Of a stretch of 27,618 nt of DNA, positions 15,878-24,065 are shown piece after piece. A program made the translations under genes and the position numbers. The stretch lies in assembly GCA_020024915.1 (NCBI GenBank), contig JAHHSZ010000010.1, positions 1 through 27,618 of the forward strand. Reading direction: 5' to 3'. The stretch is from Fusobacterium sp. Lineage in GTDB: Bacteria; Fusobacteriota; Fusobacteriia; Fusobacteriales; Fusobacteriaceae. Each line of letters starts with the position of its first letter. Positions within the stretch are counted from its first letter, which is position 1. Under the pieces are notes generated by a model, which was not told the origin of the DNA, ran no database searches, and saw nothing but the letters and a program-made list of their open reading frames with translations.

Positions 15878-16819
15878 ATGGCAAAATATGAGTTAGAAGA
15901 TCAAGAGATGAGAAAAGCATATAGTTCAACTTTAGATGAGATGATAAATGAAGATAAAAGAGTATTTGTTTTAGAAGCAGATTTATCAGAAGCTATTTCA
16001 ACAAATTCAATCGCCAAAACAAACAAAGAAAACTATATAAATTGCGGAGTTATGGAAGCAAATATGATAGGTGTAGCCAGTGGATTATCTCTAATTGGAA
16101 ATATCCCTTTTGTCCATACATTTAGTCCTTTTGCCACCAGAAGAGATTTTGACCAAATCTTTTTATCAGGAGCATATGCCAAAACAAATATAAAAATTTT
16201 AGGATCTGACCCTGGAATATATACTCAACATAATGGGGGAACACATACCTCATTTGAAGATATTGCTTTAATGAGAACTATTCCAACAGTAACAGTATTA
16301 TCTATATCAGATACTACTATGATGAAAAATATTTTAAGACAAATAAAAGATATTTATGGAATTTATTATTTGAGTGCAATAAGAAAAGGTTCATATAAAG
16401 TATATAATGATGATGAAAAATTTGAAATAGGGAAGGGAAAAGTATTAAGAGAAGGAAAAGATATAACTATAATAGCTTGTGGGATTATGGTAGTTGAAGC
16501 ATTGAAAGCTGCAGATATTCTTGAAAAAGATGGAATAGATGTAACTGTAATTGATATGTTTACAATAAAACCAATAGATAAAGAGTTAATAAAAAAATAT
16601 TCAAAATTAACAAAGGGAATTGTAACAGTGGAAAATCACAATATTATTGGTGGATTGGGAAGTGCTGTTGCTGAGGTAATAGTTGAAAATACTTTGGTCC
16701 CAATGAGAAGAGTAGGAGTAGAGGATAAATTTGGTCAAGTTGGAACTTTAGATTATTTACAAAAAGAGTATAAACTTACAGTAGAAGAGATTGTAAATAA
16801 AGTAAAAGAATTATTGTAA
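15878..16819 (+). CDS. Transketolase, C-terminal (Pyr/transketolase C) subunit
   Basis: The 313 residues hold the pyrimidine-binding domain (about 5-170) and the C-terminal transketolase domain (about 185-305). The essential TPP-activating glutamate is E60 in C-G-V-M-E-A-N-M. The phosphate and substrate region HTFSPFATRRDFDQI and the LGSDPGIYTQHNGGTHTSFED segment are conserved. It forms the active enzyme with the preceding subunit, converting for example xylulose 5-phosphate and ribose 5-phosphate to sedoheptulose 7-phosphate and glyceraldehyde 3-phosphate. ATG follows TAGGAGGAA, 12 bases after the N-terminal gene, and transaldolase starts 19 bases after the stop. Confidence 0.93.
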   Translation: MAKYELEDQEMRKAYSSTLDEMINEDKRVFVLEADLSEAISTNSIAKTNKENYINCGVMEANMIGVASGLSLIGNIPFVHTFSPFATRRDFDQIFLSGAYAKTNIKILGSDPGIYTQHNGGTHTSFEDIALMRTIPTVTVLSISDTTMMKNILRQIKDIYGIYYLSAIRKGSYKVYNDDEKFEIGKGKVLREGKDITIIACGIMVVEALKAADILEKDGIDVTVIDMFTIKPIDKELIKKYSKLTKGIVTVENHNIIGGLGSAVAEVIVENTLVPMRRVGVEDKFGQVGTLDYLQKEYKLTVEEIVNKVKELL

Positions 16820-16838
16820 AAGGAGCGAAAAGAGAGTT

Positions 16839-17486
16839 ATGAAAATATTTATAGATACAGCTAATTTAGAAGAGATAAAAGAAGCAGAAAGTTATGGAAT
16901 TATAGCTGGAGTTACCACTAATCCATCATTGATAGCTAGAGAGAATGGAGATTTTGAAAAAATAATTTCTGAAATAACTAAAATTGTAGATGGGCCAATA
17001 AGTGCAGAAGTTTTGTCTTTAGAAGCAGATAAAATGGTAGAAGAGGGGAAAAAACTAGCAAGTATTCATAAAAATATTGTTATAAAATTACCAACTACTT
17101 TTGAAGGATTAAAAGCTTGTAAAAGATTTAAGGAGTTAGGAATAAAGACAAATCTAACATTGATTTTTACTTTAAATCAAGCTTTATTGGCAGCAAGAGC
17201 AGGAGCTACTTATGTAAGTCCATTTGTAGGAAGATTAGAAGATACAGGAGTAGATGGAATAGAGTTAGTTAGAACAATAAGAGAAACTTTTGATAAGCAT
17301 GGTATTGAAAGTGAAATTATAGGTGCTAGTATTAGAAATATTTATCAAGTTGAAGAACTAGCAAAAGTAGGTGCTCATGTAGGTACTTTGCCTTTTAAAG
17401 TTATTCAAGGAATGATAAAGCACCAATTAACTGATGCAGGAATAGAGAGATTTTTAAATGATTGGAAAAATGTAAAAAATTCATAG
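16839..17486 (+). CDS. Small transaldolase (TalC/FSA-like family)
   Basis: This 215-residue TIM-barrel aldolase forms a Schiff base through K83 (V-I-K-L-P-T-T). It begins MKIFIDTANLEEI and has AGVTTNPSLI, both family hallmarks. Two positions that separate transaldolases from E. coli fructose-6-phosphate aldolase (FsaA) favour transaldolase: E57 in SAEVLS, where FsaA has Gln, and F in SPFVGR, where FsaA has Tyr. It would transfer dihydroxyacetone from fructose 6-phosphate or sedoheptulose 7-phosphate to aldose acceptors. It is the last gene of the PTS operon, 19 bases after transketolase, with a terminator directly downstream. Confidence 0.9.
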   Translation: MKIFIDTANLEEIKEAESYGIIAGVTTNPSLIARENGDFEKIISEITKIVDGPISAEVLSLEADKMVEEGKKLASIHKNIVIKLPTTFEGLKACKRFKELGIKTNLTLIFTLNQALLAARAGATYVSPFVGRLEDTGVDGIELVRTIRETFDKHGIESEIIGASIRNIYQVEELAKVGAHVGTLPFKVIQGMIKHQLTDAGIERFLNDWKNVKNS

Positions 17487-17491
17487 TAAAT

Positions 17492-17525
17492 AAAAAGGAG
17501 AAGAGTTTTGGATCTTCTCCTTTTT
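17492..17525. terminator. Bidirectional terminator after the transaldolase gene
   Basis: A perfect 13-bp stem (AAAAAGGAGAAGA, 17492-17504; complement 17513-17525) with an 8-base loop carries flanking A and T runs. It ends the PTS operon and the converging ahpC-reductase operon. Confidence 0.88.
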
Positions 17526-17549
17526 ATATGAGAGTTAATAATAGTATAT

Positions 17550-19178
17550 TTACTTAGAAAGAATATTTAAAACTTCCTCTATATTTTTACTTCCAAAATA
17601 AACCTTATCTTCTACAACAAGAGCAGGAACACTCATAATGTCATATTTATTTTTAAACTCTTTAAAGTTAAAAACATCAATGACTTCAACTTGAATGTTA
17701 CTATTTTCAATTGCTATTCTTTGAGCTGATTGAACAGTGTCTGGGCATTTAGTACAATTTAGTGAGATACCGATTTTAATATCAGTAGGAGTTTTAATAT
17801 TGAATATCTTATTTAAAACCTCTTCTGATAGAGTTTGACCTGGACCAGCAACATTGTACATAGCTAGAATAAATGAATTTAATTCATGTCCACCAGGAAT
17901 AGTAGAGTATTTAATTCCAGAGAAAGCACCTTCAGAATCTAAGATAGCTACAGTAGGTGTGTTTTTCAAAAATATTTTCTCTTCTAAAGCAGGATTTTCT
18001 CTTAAATTATATGAAGAAAACTTAATTTTTTCTGAAACAGAGGAGATCTCTTTAATTGAACTTTCTAAATCAATTGAAAATTGATCGTTATTTTTTATAA
18101 CGACTAACTCTATTGATTTTTCAAATCTTTTAGCAATTTCTGAAAGTTGAGCTTTAAGATTTGAATCTAAAAATTCAGAAGTTTTTTCCTCTACAGTAGA
18201 GACTTTATCTGCCTCATAAACCTCTTTTTCTACTCCTAATTTTTCTTTAATTTCAATTACATATTTTTCACTGTTAAAAGATGCTTCAGCACCATCGGAA
18301 ACAGCAGTAACTAATTGTCTCAATTTTTTAGGTCTGATATCTCCAGCAGCAAAAACCCCAGGAATATTTGTCATAAGGTTTTCATCTGTTGGAATAAATC
18401 CAAAATTATCAATAGTTATATGCTCTTTGAATAATTGACTTTGAGGAGCGTATCCAACAAAAATAAAGATACCAAAACTCTCTCCATTAGCAGCTTCAAA
18501 TTCAGTAACTTCCTTAGTAACATTATTTATAAACTTAGCTTTTCTCAACTGAATATCACCAGTAGCTTCTAAAATTTCAGTATTAAATCTAACCTCTATT
18601 TTAGGATGAGCTAATACTTTTTCAGCTATTGATTTTGCACAAGTAAACTCTGGCTCTCTAGCTATAACTATAACTTTTTTAGCAAATTTAGTTAAGAATA
18701 TAGCTTCTTCAGCAGCAGCAAATCCAGCACCAATAACAAAAACATCCATATTAGTAAAGAATTCACCATCACAAGTAGCACAAAAAGCTACTCCTCTTCC
18801 TTCATACTCCTTCTCTCCAGGAAATCCAAGTTTTCTTGGAGAAGCTCCAGTGGCTATAATTATAGAGTAAGTTTGATAAGTTCCATTATTTGTTTTTATT
18901 GTTTTTATATCACCAGATAAATTCATGTCCACAACTTCATCTTGAATAAAAGAAACACCAAAGTTAATAGCTTGTTGTTTCAATGTTTCCCCATACTTAC
19001 TTCCACTTGTTTCAACAATACCTGGATAGTTAACAATCTCATTAGTAACTGTTATCTGACCACCAGGAATATTTTTTTCTATAATTAGTGTATCAAGTTT
19101 GGCTCTACCACTATATAGACCTGCTGTTAATCCAGCAGGTCCACCTCCAATGATAATAGTATCATATATTTTATTCAT
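17550..19178 (-). CDS. Thioredoxin-reductase/AhpF-like flavoprotein with C-terminal AhpF-NTD
   Basis: This 542-residue fusion has an N-terminal thioredoxin-reductase module (about 1-310): FAD motif GGGPAG (11-16), redox pair C133/C136 in FCATCDG, pyridine-nucleotide motif GAGFAA (150-155) and GVFAAGD (274-280). The C-terminal part (about 335-542) is a tandem thioredoxin fold like the AhpF N-terminal domain: first fold without cysteines, second with C475-T-K-C478. Domain order is thus the reverse of AhpF. The usual NADPH-phosphate motif HRRxxxR is replaced by A-R-E-P-E-F-T, so NADH or another donor is possible. It lies 18 bases behind ahpC and should reduce that peroxiredoxin. Its start has a GAAGTGAT-like site, weaker than its neighbours. 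Confidence 0.9.
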   Translation of the reverse strand: MNKIYDTIIIGGGPAGLTAGLYSGRAKLDTLIIEKNIPGGQITVTNEIVNYPGIVETSGSKYGETLKQQAINFGVSFIQDEVVDMNLSGDIKTIKTNNGTYQTYSIIIATGASPRKLGFPGEKEYEGRGVAFCATCDGEFFTNMDVFVIGAGFAAAEEAIFLTKFAKKVIVIAREPEFTCAKSIAEKVLAHPKIEVRFNTEILEATGDIQLRKAKFINNVTKEVTEFEAANGESFGIFIFVGYAPQSQLFKEHITIDNFGFIPTDENLMTNIPGVFAAGDIRPKKLRQLVTAVSDGAEASFNSEKYVIEIKEKLGVEKEVYEADKVSTVEEKTSEFLDSNLKAQLSEIAKRFEKSIELVVIKNNDQFSIDLESSIKEISSVSEKIKFSSYNLRENPALEEKIFLKNTPTVAILDSEGAFSGIKYSTIPGGHELNSFILAMYNVAGPGQTLSEEVLNKIFNIKTPTDIKIGISLNCTKCPDTVQSAQRIAIENSNIQVEVIDVFNFKEFKNKYDIMSVPALVVEDKVYFGSKNIEEVLNILSK

Positions 19179-19196
19179 AATATCACTTCCCGAGGA

Positions 19197-19757
19197 TTAA
19201 AGTTTACCAACCAAGTCAATAGAAGGTTTAATAGTGTCACCACCAGGTTGCCATTTAGCTGGACAAACTTCTCCATGCTCAGCTACAAATTTAGCAGCTT
19301 GTAATTTTCTTAATAATTCACTAGCTTCTCTACCAATTCCTAAATCATGCACCTCATAAGCTACAATCTTTCCTTCAGGATTGATAACAAAACTTCCTCT
19401 TAATGCTACACCTTCTTCTTCAATAAAAACTTCAAATTCCTTAGAAATTCTACCAGTAGGGTCAGCAACCATAGGAAATTGTATTTTTTTAATTCTATCT
19501 GATGTATCATGCCAAGCTTTATGTACAAAATGAGTATCAGTAGAAACTGAGTATACTTCGCAACCTTCAGCTTTAAATTTCTCATAATGCTCAGCCAAAT
19601 CTTCCAATTCTGTAGGGCACACAAAAGTAAAATCAGCAGGATAAAAAACTACAACTGACCATTTTCCTAAAAGATTTTCATTTTTTATTTCAATAAACTT
19701 ACCATCATGATAAGCATTTCCTCTAAACTCACTAACTTTTTTTCCAATTAAAGACAT
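19197..19757 (-). CDS. ahpC: Peroxiredoxin AhpC
   Basis: This typical 2-Cys peroxiredoxin of 186 residues reduces hydrogen peroxide and organic hydroperoxides in the cytoplasm. The peroxidatic C47 sits in D-F-T-F-V-C-P-T-E and the resolving C165 in G-E-V-C-P-A-K-W. The bacterial AhpC features P-A-D-F, STDTHFVHKAWHD and RGSFVINPEG are intact. ATG follows AGGAGGTAATA. A strong promoter with an overlapping palindrome lies upstream (19800-19837). The gene is first in a two-gene operon with the AhpF-like fusion, a classic peroxidase-reductase pair important to an anaerobe exposed to oxygen. Confidence 0.96.
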   Translation of the reverse strand: MSLIGKKVSEFRGNAYHDGKFIEIKNENLLGKWSVVVFYPADFTFVCPTELEDLAEHYEKFKAEGCEVYSVSTDTHFVHKAWHDTSDRIKKIQFPMVADPTGRISKEFEVFIEEEGVALRGSFVINPEGKIVAYEVHDLGIGREASELLRKLQAAKFVAEHGEVCPAKWQPGGDTIKPSIDLVGKL

Positions 19758-19799
19758 AATTATTACCTCCTATTTAATTTACAAATATTTATATAGCTT

Positions 19800-19821
19800 T
19801 ATATTTTGATTATAAAATATA
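19800..19821. promoter_or_regulatory. Palindromic candidate peroxide-regulator operator of ahpC
   Basis: Arms TATATTTT (19800-19807) and AAAATATA (19814-19821) flank a 6-base centre and cover the ahpC -10. The sequence is AT-rich and partly resembles a PerR-type box, but matches its right half poorly. A second symmetric element, TGAC and GTCA with an A5 centre (19824-19836), covers the -35. Confidence 0.45.
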
Positions 19822-19837
19822 ACTGACAAAAAGTCAA
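19809..19837 (-). promoter_or_regulatory. Promoter of the ahpC operon
   Basis: On the minus strand TTGACT (19837-19832), exactly 17 bases and TATAAT (19814-19809) precede ahpC. This is one of the best sigma-70-type promoters in the window, fitting a highly expressed peroxidase. Confidence 0.8.
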
Positions 19838-19895
19838 TTAAAATAATCAAGAATATAAAAAATATTCAATCTCTCTTTTTAAAAGCCTATATTTA

Positions 19896-19904
19896 TGTTA
19901 TAAT
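19896..19904 (+). promoter_or_regulatory. Extended -10 promoter of the acyltransferase-metG-galU operon
   Basis: A perfect extended -10, TGT followed by TATAAT (19899-19904), lies 36 bases before the acyltransferase start. The -35 region (TTTTTA) is weak, which an extended -10 can offset. Confidence 0.5.
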
Positions 19905-19940
19905 TAAAAAATAGAGACTTTAAGATTGAAGGGAGAGAAA

Positions 19941-20576
19941 ATGGACAAAGAGATAAAAAAGTATAGAAGATATGGTTTTATACTTTATATCATACTTCAA
20001 GTTATAAGAAAAACATTAAAGATTAAAATTATAAAAAATAACAAGATAGATGAAGTCAATGAGAGTTATATATTTGCTTTTTGGCATAATAAATTAGTAG
20101 CTTCAACACTATGTTTAGATTATATAGAAAAAAGAGCAGTATTAGCCAGTCCATCAAAAGATGGAGAACTAATTTCTGTACCACTTGAAAAATTAGGATT
20201 CCATATGGTAAGAGGTTCATCAGATAAGAATTCTACTTCAAGTTTAATTTCACTTATAAAATTAATGAAAAAGGGTTATTCAATAGGGACTCCAGTAGAT
20301 GGACCTAAAGGACCTATATATGAAGTTAAACAAGGAATGGTATATTTGGCACAAAAAGGTAAAAAATACATTATTCCAACAGGGACAGCATATAAAAGTA
20401 AATGGGAATTTAAAAAAGCTTGGGATAAATTTCAATTTCCAAAACCTTTTACAACTATGGTATATCTTATGGGAGAGCCCATTGAAGTTCCAGCAGATGC
20501 AAATATAGAGGAGTATTGTTTAAAAATAAAAGAGGAATTAAATAGGTTAGATAAAGAAGCAGAAAAATATATTTAA
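19941..20576 (+). CDS. DUF374 lysophospholipid acyltransferase-family protein
   Basis: This 211-residue protein matches the DUF374 branch of the LPLAT superfamily, found in Gram-negative bacteria near lipid A or envelope genes. Signature segments are FAFWHNKL (H likely catalytic), ASPSKDGELISVPLEKLGF, VRGSSDKNSTSSL, TPVDGPKGP and VKQGMVYLAQ. A hydrophobic stretch near the N terminus (about 11-24) would hold it at the inner membrane face. It probably acylates a lipid or lipid-A-like precursor; the exact acceptor is unknown. The frame extends to TTG 19926, but that part contains the GGGAG site, so ATG 19941 is used. metG starts 28 bases downstream with no terminator between. Confidence 0.82.
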   Translation: MDKEIKKYRRYGFILYIILQVIRKTLKIKIIKNNKIDEVNESYIFAFWHNKLVASTLCLDYIEKRAVLASPSKDGELISVPLEKLGFHMVRGSSDKNSTSSLISLIKLMKKGYSIGTPVDGPKGPIYEVKQGMVYLAQKGKKYIIPTGTAYKSKWEFKKAWDKFQFPKPFTTMVYLMGEPIEVPADANIEEYCLKIKEELNRLDKEAEKYI

Positions 20577-20604
20577 TTATAGAAGATAGGAGAGGAGTAA
20601 TATA

Positions 20605-22530
20605 GTGAGTAAAAATTTTTATGTAACAACACCAATATACTATGTAAATGGAGATCCACATGTAGGAAGTGCCTATACTACAATCGCTGCAGATGTAATA
20701 GCGAGATATAAAAGGACAATGGGTTATGATGCTTATTTTTTAACTGGAACAGATGAGCATGGACAAAAAGTTGAGGAAACTGCAAAACTAAAAGGATATA
20801 CACCGCAACAGTGGACTGATATAATGGCTCCAAGATTTAAAGAGATGTGGGCAAAATTAGGAATAGGGTATTCAGATTTCATAAGAACTACTGAGCCTAG
20901 ACATAAAGAAGCAGTAAAAAAGATATTAAAAAAGGTATATGAAAAAGGAGATATTTATAAAGGCGAGTATTCAGGAAAATATTGTGTTTCTTGTGAGACA
21001 TTTGTACCTGAAAATCAAATTGTAAATGGAAACCATTGTCCAGATTGTGGGAAAGAGTTAAGAATAGTAAAAGAGGAGTCATATTTCTTTAAAATGTCAA
21101 AATATCAAGAGGCATTATTAGAGCATATTGAAAAACATCCAGATTTTATATTACCTCGTTCAAGAAAAAATGAAGTAGTGTCATTTATAAAACAGGGATT
21201 ACAAGATCTATCAATTTCTAGAAATACATTTGAGTGGGGAATTCCTATTGAGTTTGCTCCAGGACACATAACATATGTGTGGTTTGATGCGTTGACTAAC
21301 TATTTGACAGCAGTAGGTTATGAGAACAACCCAGAGATGTTTGATAAATATTGGAATAATGCTGAAGTGATGCATTTATTAGGAAAGGATATAGTGAGAT
21401 TCCATGCTATAATTTGGCCTTGTATGCTACTTTCAGCTGGAGAGAAATTACCAGATAAAGTAGTAGCTCATGGTTGGTGGACATCAGAGGGAGAAAAGAT
21501 GTCAAAATCTAAAGGGAATGTAGTGGATCCAATTTCAGAAGTAGAAAAATATGGAGTAGATGCATTTAGATATTGTTTAATGAGAGAGGTACAATTTGGA
21601 AATGATGGAGATTATTCAACTAAATCAGTAGTTACAAGAATAAACTCTGATCTTGCAAATGATTTAGGAAATCTTTTAAATAGAACTCTAGGAATGTATA
21701 AAAAATACTTTGGTGGAGTAATTGTTTCTGGAAGTACAAGAGATATATATGATGATGAGATAGAAAATCTATGGAAGGAAGTTGTAAAAGAGGTAGATGA
21801 GCAGATGAATATTGCACAATACTCAAAAGCTTTAGAGAGTATTTGGAAATTTATCTCAAGATTGAATAAATACATTGATGAGACAGCTCCTTGGGTTTTA
21901 GCAAAAGATGAGGCTAAGAGAGATAGACTTGCAGTTGTTATGAATCATTTGATAGATGGACTATACAAATCAGCTGTGATGGTATATCCATATATGCCTA
22001 CATCAGCACAAAAAATATGGAATCAATTGGGAGAAGAGAGAGATATTCATACAGCAAAAGTTGAAGAGATAATGGGATGGAATCTATTGAAAGAGGGGCA
22101 TAAATTGGGAGAGGCAGAGCCTATATTCCCAAGATTAGATTTAGAGGAGATAGAGGCAATTAAAAAAGACTCTATGCAAGTAAATGAAGATCTAGAGGTA
22201 GAAAATCCAATAGATATAACAGATTTTGATAAGGTGAATATCCAGGTTGTAGAGATTTTAGAAGCTGGAAAAGTAAAGGGAGCAGATAAACTTTTAAAAT
22301 TTAAAGTAAGTGTAGGAGATCATGTAAGACAGATTTTATCAGGAATAGCTAAATATTATCCAGAACCTGAAAAATTAGTAGGAAAGAAAGTTTTAGCAGT
22401 TACAAACTTAAAACCTAGAAAGATGAGAGGAGAGATCTCTCAAGGAATGTTATTAAGTACAGAGGATAAAAATGGATTAAGATTAATCGAAATAAACTCT
22501 GATGTAGTTAATGGATCAAAAGCAAAATAG
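20605..22530 (+). CDS. metG: Methionyl-tRNA synthetase
   Basis: This class I synthetase charges tRNA-Met. The 641 residues begin with the HIGH-type motif D-P-H-V-G-S-A-Y (17-24). A zinc-knuckle insert with C127xxC130 and C145xxC148 follows, then the K-M-S-K-S loop (298-302). The anticodon-binding helical domain spans about 370-520. The C-terminal tRNA-binding (Trbp111-like) domain (about 540-641) includes FDKVNIQVVEILEAGKVKGADKLL and MRGEISQGMLLS. Start is GTG 20605 behind AGGAGAGGAG. galU begins 19 bases after the stop, so synthetase and sugar-nucleotide gene are apparently co-transcribed. No T-box leader is visible in the 28-base gap before it. Confidence 0.96.
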   Translation: MSKNFYVTTPIYYVNGDPHVGSAYTTIAADVIARYKRTMGYDAYFLTGTDEHGQKVEETAKLKGYTPQQWTDIMAPRFKEMWAKLGIGYSDFIRTTEPRHKEAVKKILKKVYEKGDIYKGEYSGKYCVSCETFVPENQIVNGNHCPDCGKELRIVKEESYFFKMSKYQEALLEHIEKHPDFILPRSRKNEVVSFIKQGLQDLSISRNTFEWGIPIEFAPGHITYVWFDALTNYLTAVGYENNPEMFDKYWNNAEVMHLLGKDIVRFHAIIWPCMLLSAGEKLPDKVVAHGWWTSEGEKMSKSKGNVVDPISEVEKYGVDAFRYCLMREVQFGNDGDYSTKSVVTRINSDLANDLGNLLNRTLGMYKKYFGGVIVSGSTRDIYDDEIENLWKEVVKEVDEQMNIAQYSKALESIWKFISRLNKYIDETAPWVLAKDEAKRDRLAVVMNHLIDGLYKSAVMVYPYMPTSAQKIWNQLGEERDIHTAKVEEIMGWNLLKEGHKLGEAEPIFPRLDLEEIEAIKKDSMQVNEDLEVENPIDITDFDKVNIQVVEILEAGKVKGADKLLKFKVSVGDHVRQILSGIAKYYPEPEKLVGKKVLAVTNLKPRKMRGEISQGMLLSTEDKNGLRLIEINSDVVNGSKAK

Positions 22531-22549
22531 GGATAAAGGAGTAGATAGT

Positions 22550-23434
22550 ATGAGAAAGGTAACTAAGGCAGTAATACCAGCCGCTGGATTGGGAACAAGA
22601 GTTTTGCCAGCAACAAAAGCACAACCAAAAGAGATGCTTGTTATTGTTGATAAACCATCTCTTCAATATATAGTAGAAGAATTAGTTGAGTCAGGAATAA
22701 AAGATATTATAATAGTGACAGGAAGAAATAAAAATTCTATTGAAGATCATTTTGATTTTTCATATGAATTGGAGAATACTCTTGAAAAAGATGGAAAAGA
22801 TGCACTTTTGGAAAAAGTTGAGAAAATTTCATCAATGGCAAATATTTGTTATGTCAGACAAAATCACCCAAAAGGATTGGGACATGCTATTTTAAAAGCT
22901 AAACCTTTTGTAGGAGATGAACCTTTTGTAATAGCTCTTGGAGATGACATAGTATACAATCCAAATACTCCAGTAGCAAAGCAACTGATGGATACATATG
23001 AAAAGTATGGAGCTAGTATAGTAGGATGTCAAGAGGTAAAGTCAGAAGATGTATCAAAATATGGAATAGTAAAACCAACTAAGAATCTAGATGAAAAAAC
23101 TGTTGAAATAGATGACTTTATAGAGAAACCTAGTATTGAAGAAGCTCCTTCAAAATTAGCTTGTTTAGGAAGATATTTGTTAACACCAAAAATATTTGAG
23201 TATCTAGAGAAGGAGAAGCCAGGAAAAGGTGGGGAGATACAGTTAACAGATGCAATTTTAGATATGTTAAAAGATGGAGAGAGAGTAATAGCTTATGAGT
23301 TTGAAGGAAAAAGATATGATATTGGAAATAAATTTGGACTTTTAAAAGCAAATATAGAGTTTGGATTGAGAAATGAAGAGACAAGAGAAGATTTACTAAC
23401 ATATTTAAAAAATGATTTAGAGCTAGATAGATAA
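22550..23434 (+). CDS. galU: UTP-glucose-1-phosphate uridylyltransferase
   Basis: GalU makes UDP-glucose from UTP and glucose 1-phosphate for exopolysaccharide, LPS or galactose metabolism. The 294 residues have the nucleotidyltransferase start V-I-P-A-A-G-L-G-T-R-V-L-P and K-A-Q-P-K-E-M. They continue with VRQNHPKGLGHAI, the metal-binding ALGDD, FIEKPS and KPGKGGEIQLTDAI, all standard GalU blocks. An upstream in-frame ATG at 22511 would overlap metG, but AAGGAG at 22536-22541 fixes the start at ATG 22550. It is last in the acyltransferase-metG-galU operon, closed by the terminator at 23437-23480. Confidence 0.95.
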   Translation: MRKVTKAVIPAAGLGTRVLPATKAQPKEMLVIVDKPSLQYIVEELVESGIKDIIIVTGRNKNSIEDHFDFSYELENTLEKDGKDALLEKVEKISSMANICYVRQNHPKGLGHAILKAKPFVGDEPFVIALGDDIVYNPNTPVAKQLMDTYEKYGASIVGCQEVKSEDVSKYGIVKPTKNLDEKTVEIDDFIEKPSIEEAPSKLACLGRYLLTPKIFEYLEKEKPGKGGEIQLTDAILDMLKDGERVIAYEFEGKRYDIGNKFGLLKANIEFGLRNEETREDLLTYLKNDLELDR

Positions 23435-23436
23435 TT

Positions 23437-23480
23437 AAAACACCTTGGTAATTACTGGAAGATGGTTACCAAGGTGTTTT
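23437..23480. terminator. Bidirectional terminator after galU
   Basis: A perfect 15-bp stem (AAAACACCTTGGTAA, 23437-23451; complement 23466-23480) encloses a 14-base loop. It lies between the converging galU and DJ-1-family genes. Confidence 0.9.
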
Positions 23481-23504
23481 TACTATTGTATAATGTCTAT
23501 AAAA

Positions 23505-24053
23505 CTATAATTCCATACCTTTTTTTATTTTTGATATAGTCTCTTCATCAAAAATTTTGCCTGCAAGAGCAAAGGCAAAATCAAGAGCTAAACCTGCACC
23601 CATACCAGTGATTAAGTTAGAATCAATCTGAGTGTTTTCTTTAGTGCAGATATAACCATCCATCTCCTTAATAACCGAAGAGTGACAAGTAACTCTTTTT
23701 CCTTTGAAAACTCCATTCTTAGCAAGAATAGTTGGAGCACCACAGATAGCTCCAATAAATTTATTATTTTCTTGATAGAATTTTACAATCTTTCCAACTT
23801 CTGCAGAATTACCCAAATTAACATATCCAGGATATCCTCCAGGTAGGATAAGCATATCTCCATCAAGTATCTCATTTTCAAATATAGTAGTATCACTTAT
23901 AACAGTTACTTTTTGAGCTGAGACCACTTCTTTAGAATTAGAAATAGAGACAGTAATAACATCTGCTTCTCCTCTTCTCAAAACATCAACAGGTGTCATA
24001 GCTTCAATAAGTTCAAATCCATTCGCCAAAAGAACATAAACTTTTTTAGACAT
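23505..24053 (-). CDS. DJ-1/PfpI (ThiJ/YajL) family protein
   Basis: This 182-residue cytoplasmic protein has the DJ-1 flavodoxin-like fold: start KKVYVLLANGFELIEAMTPVDVLRR with conserved E17, the PGGYPG loop, and the nucleophile elbow A-I-C-G-A-P-T-I-L with C104. It ends T-G-M-G-A-G-L-A-L-D-F-A, like the YajL/DJ-1 subgroup rather than PfpI proteases. Members respond to oxidative or carbonyl stress, sometimes as glyoxalases or deglycases, but their physiological reactions are debated. ATG follows AGGAGGCTTATATT. It begins 12 bases after an unrecognised 86-residue gene and probably shares its promoter. Confidence 0.92.
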   Translation of the reverse strand: MSKKVYVLLANGFELIEAMTPVDVLRRGEADVITVSISNSKEVVSAQKVTVISDTTIFENEILDGDMLILPGGYPGYVNLGNSAEVGKIVKFYQENNKFIGAICGAPTILAKNGVFKGKRVTCHSSVIKEMDGYICTKENTQIDSNLITGMGAGLALDFAFALAGKIFDEETISKIKKGMEL

Positions 24054-24065
24054 AATATAAGCCTC

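Noticed and set aside
15047..16819. Transketolase broken by a stop
   Set aside because: The second part has its own TAGGAGGAA site and start, and all catalytic motifs are intact; two-subunit transketolases are normal.
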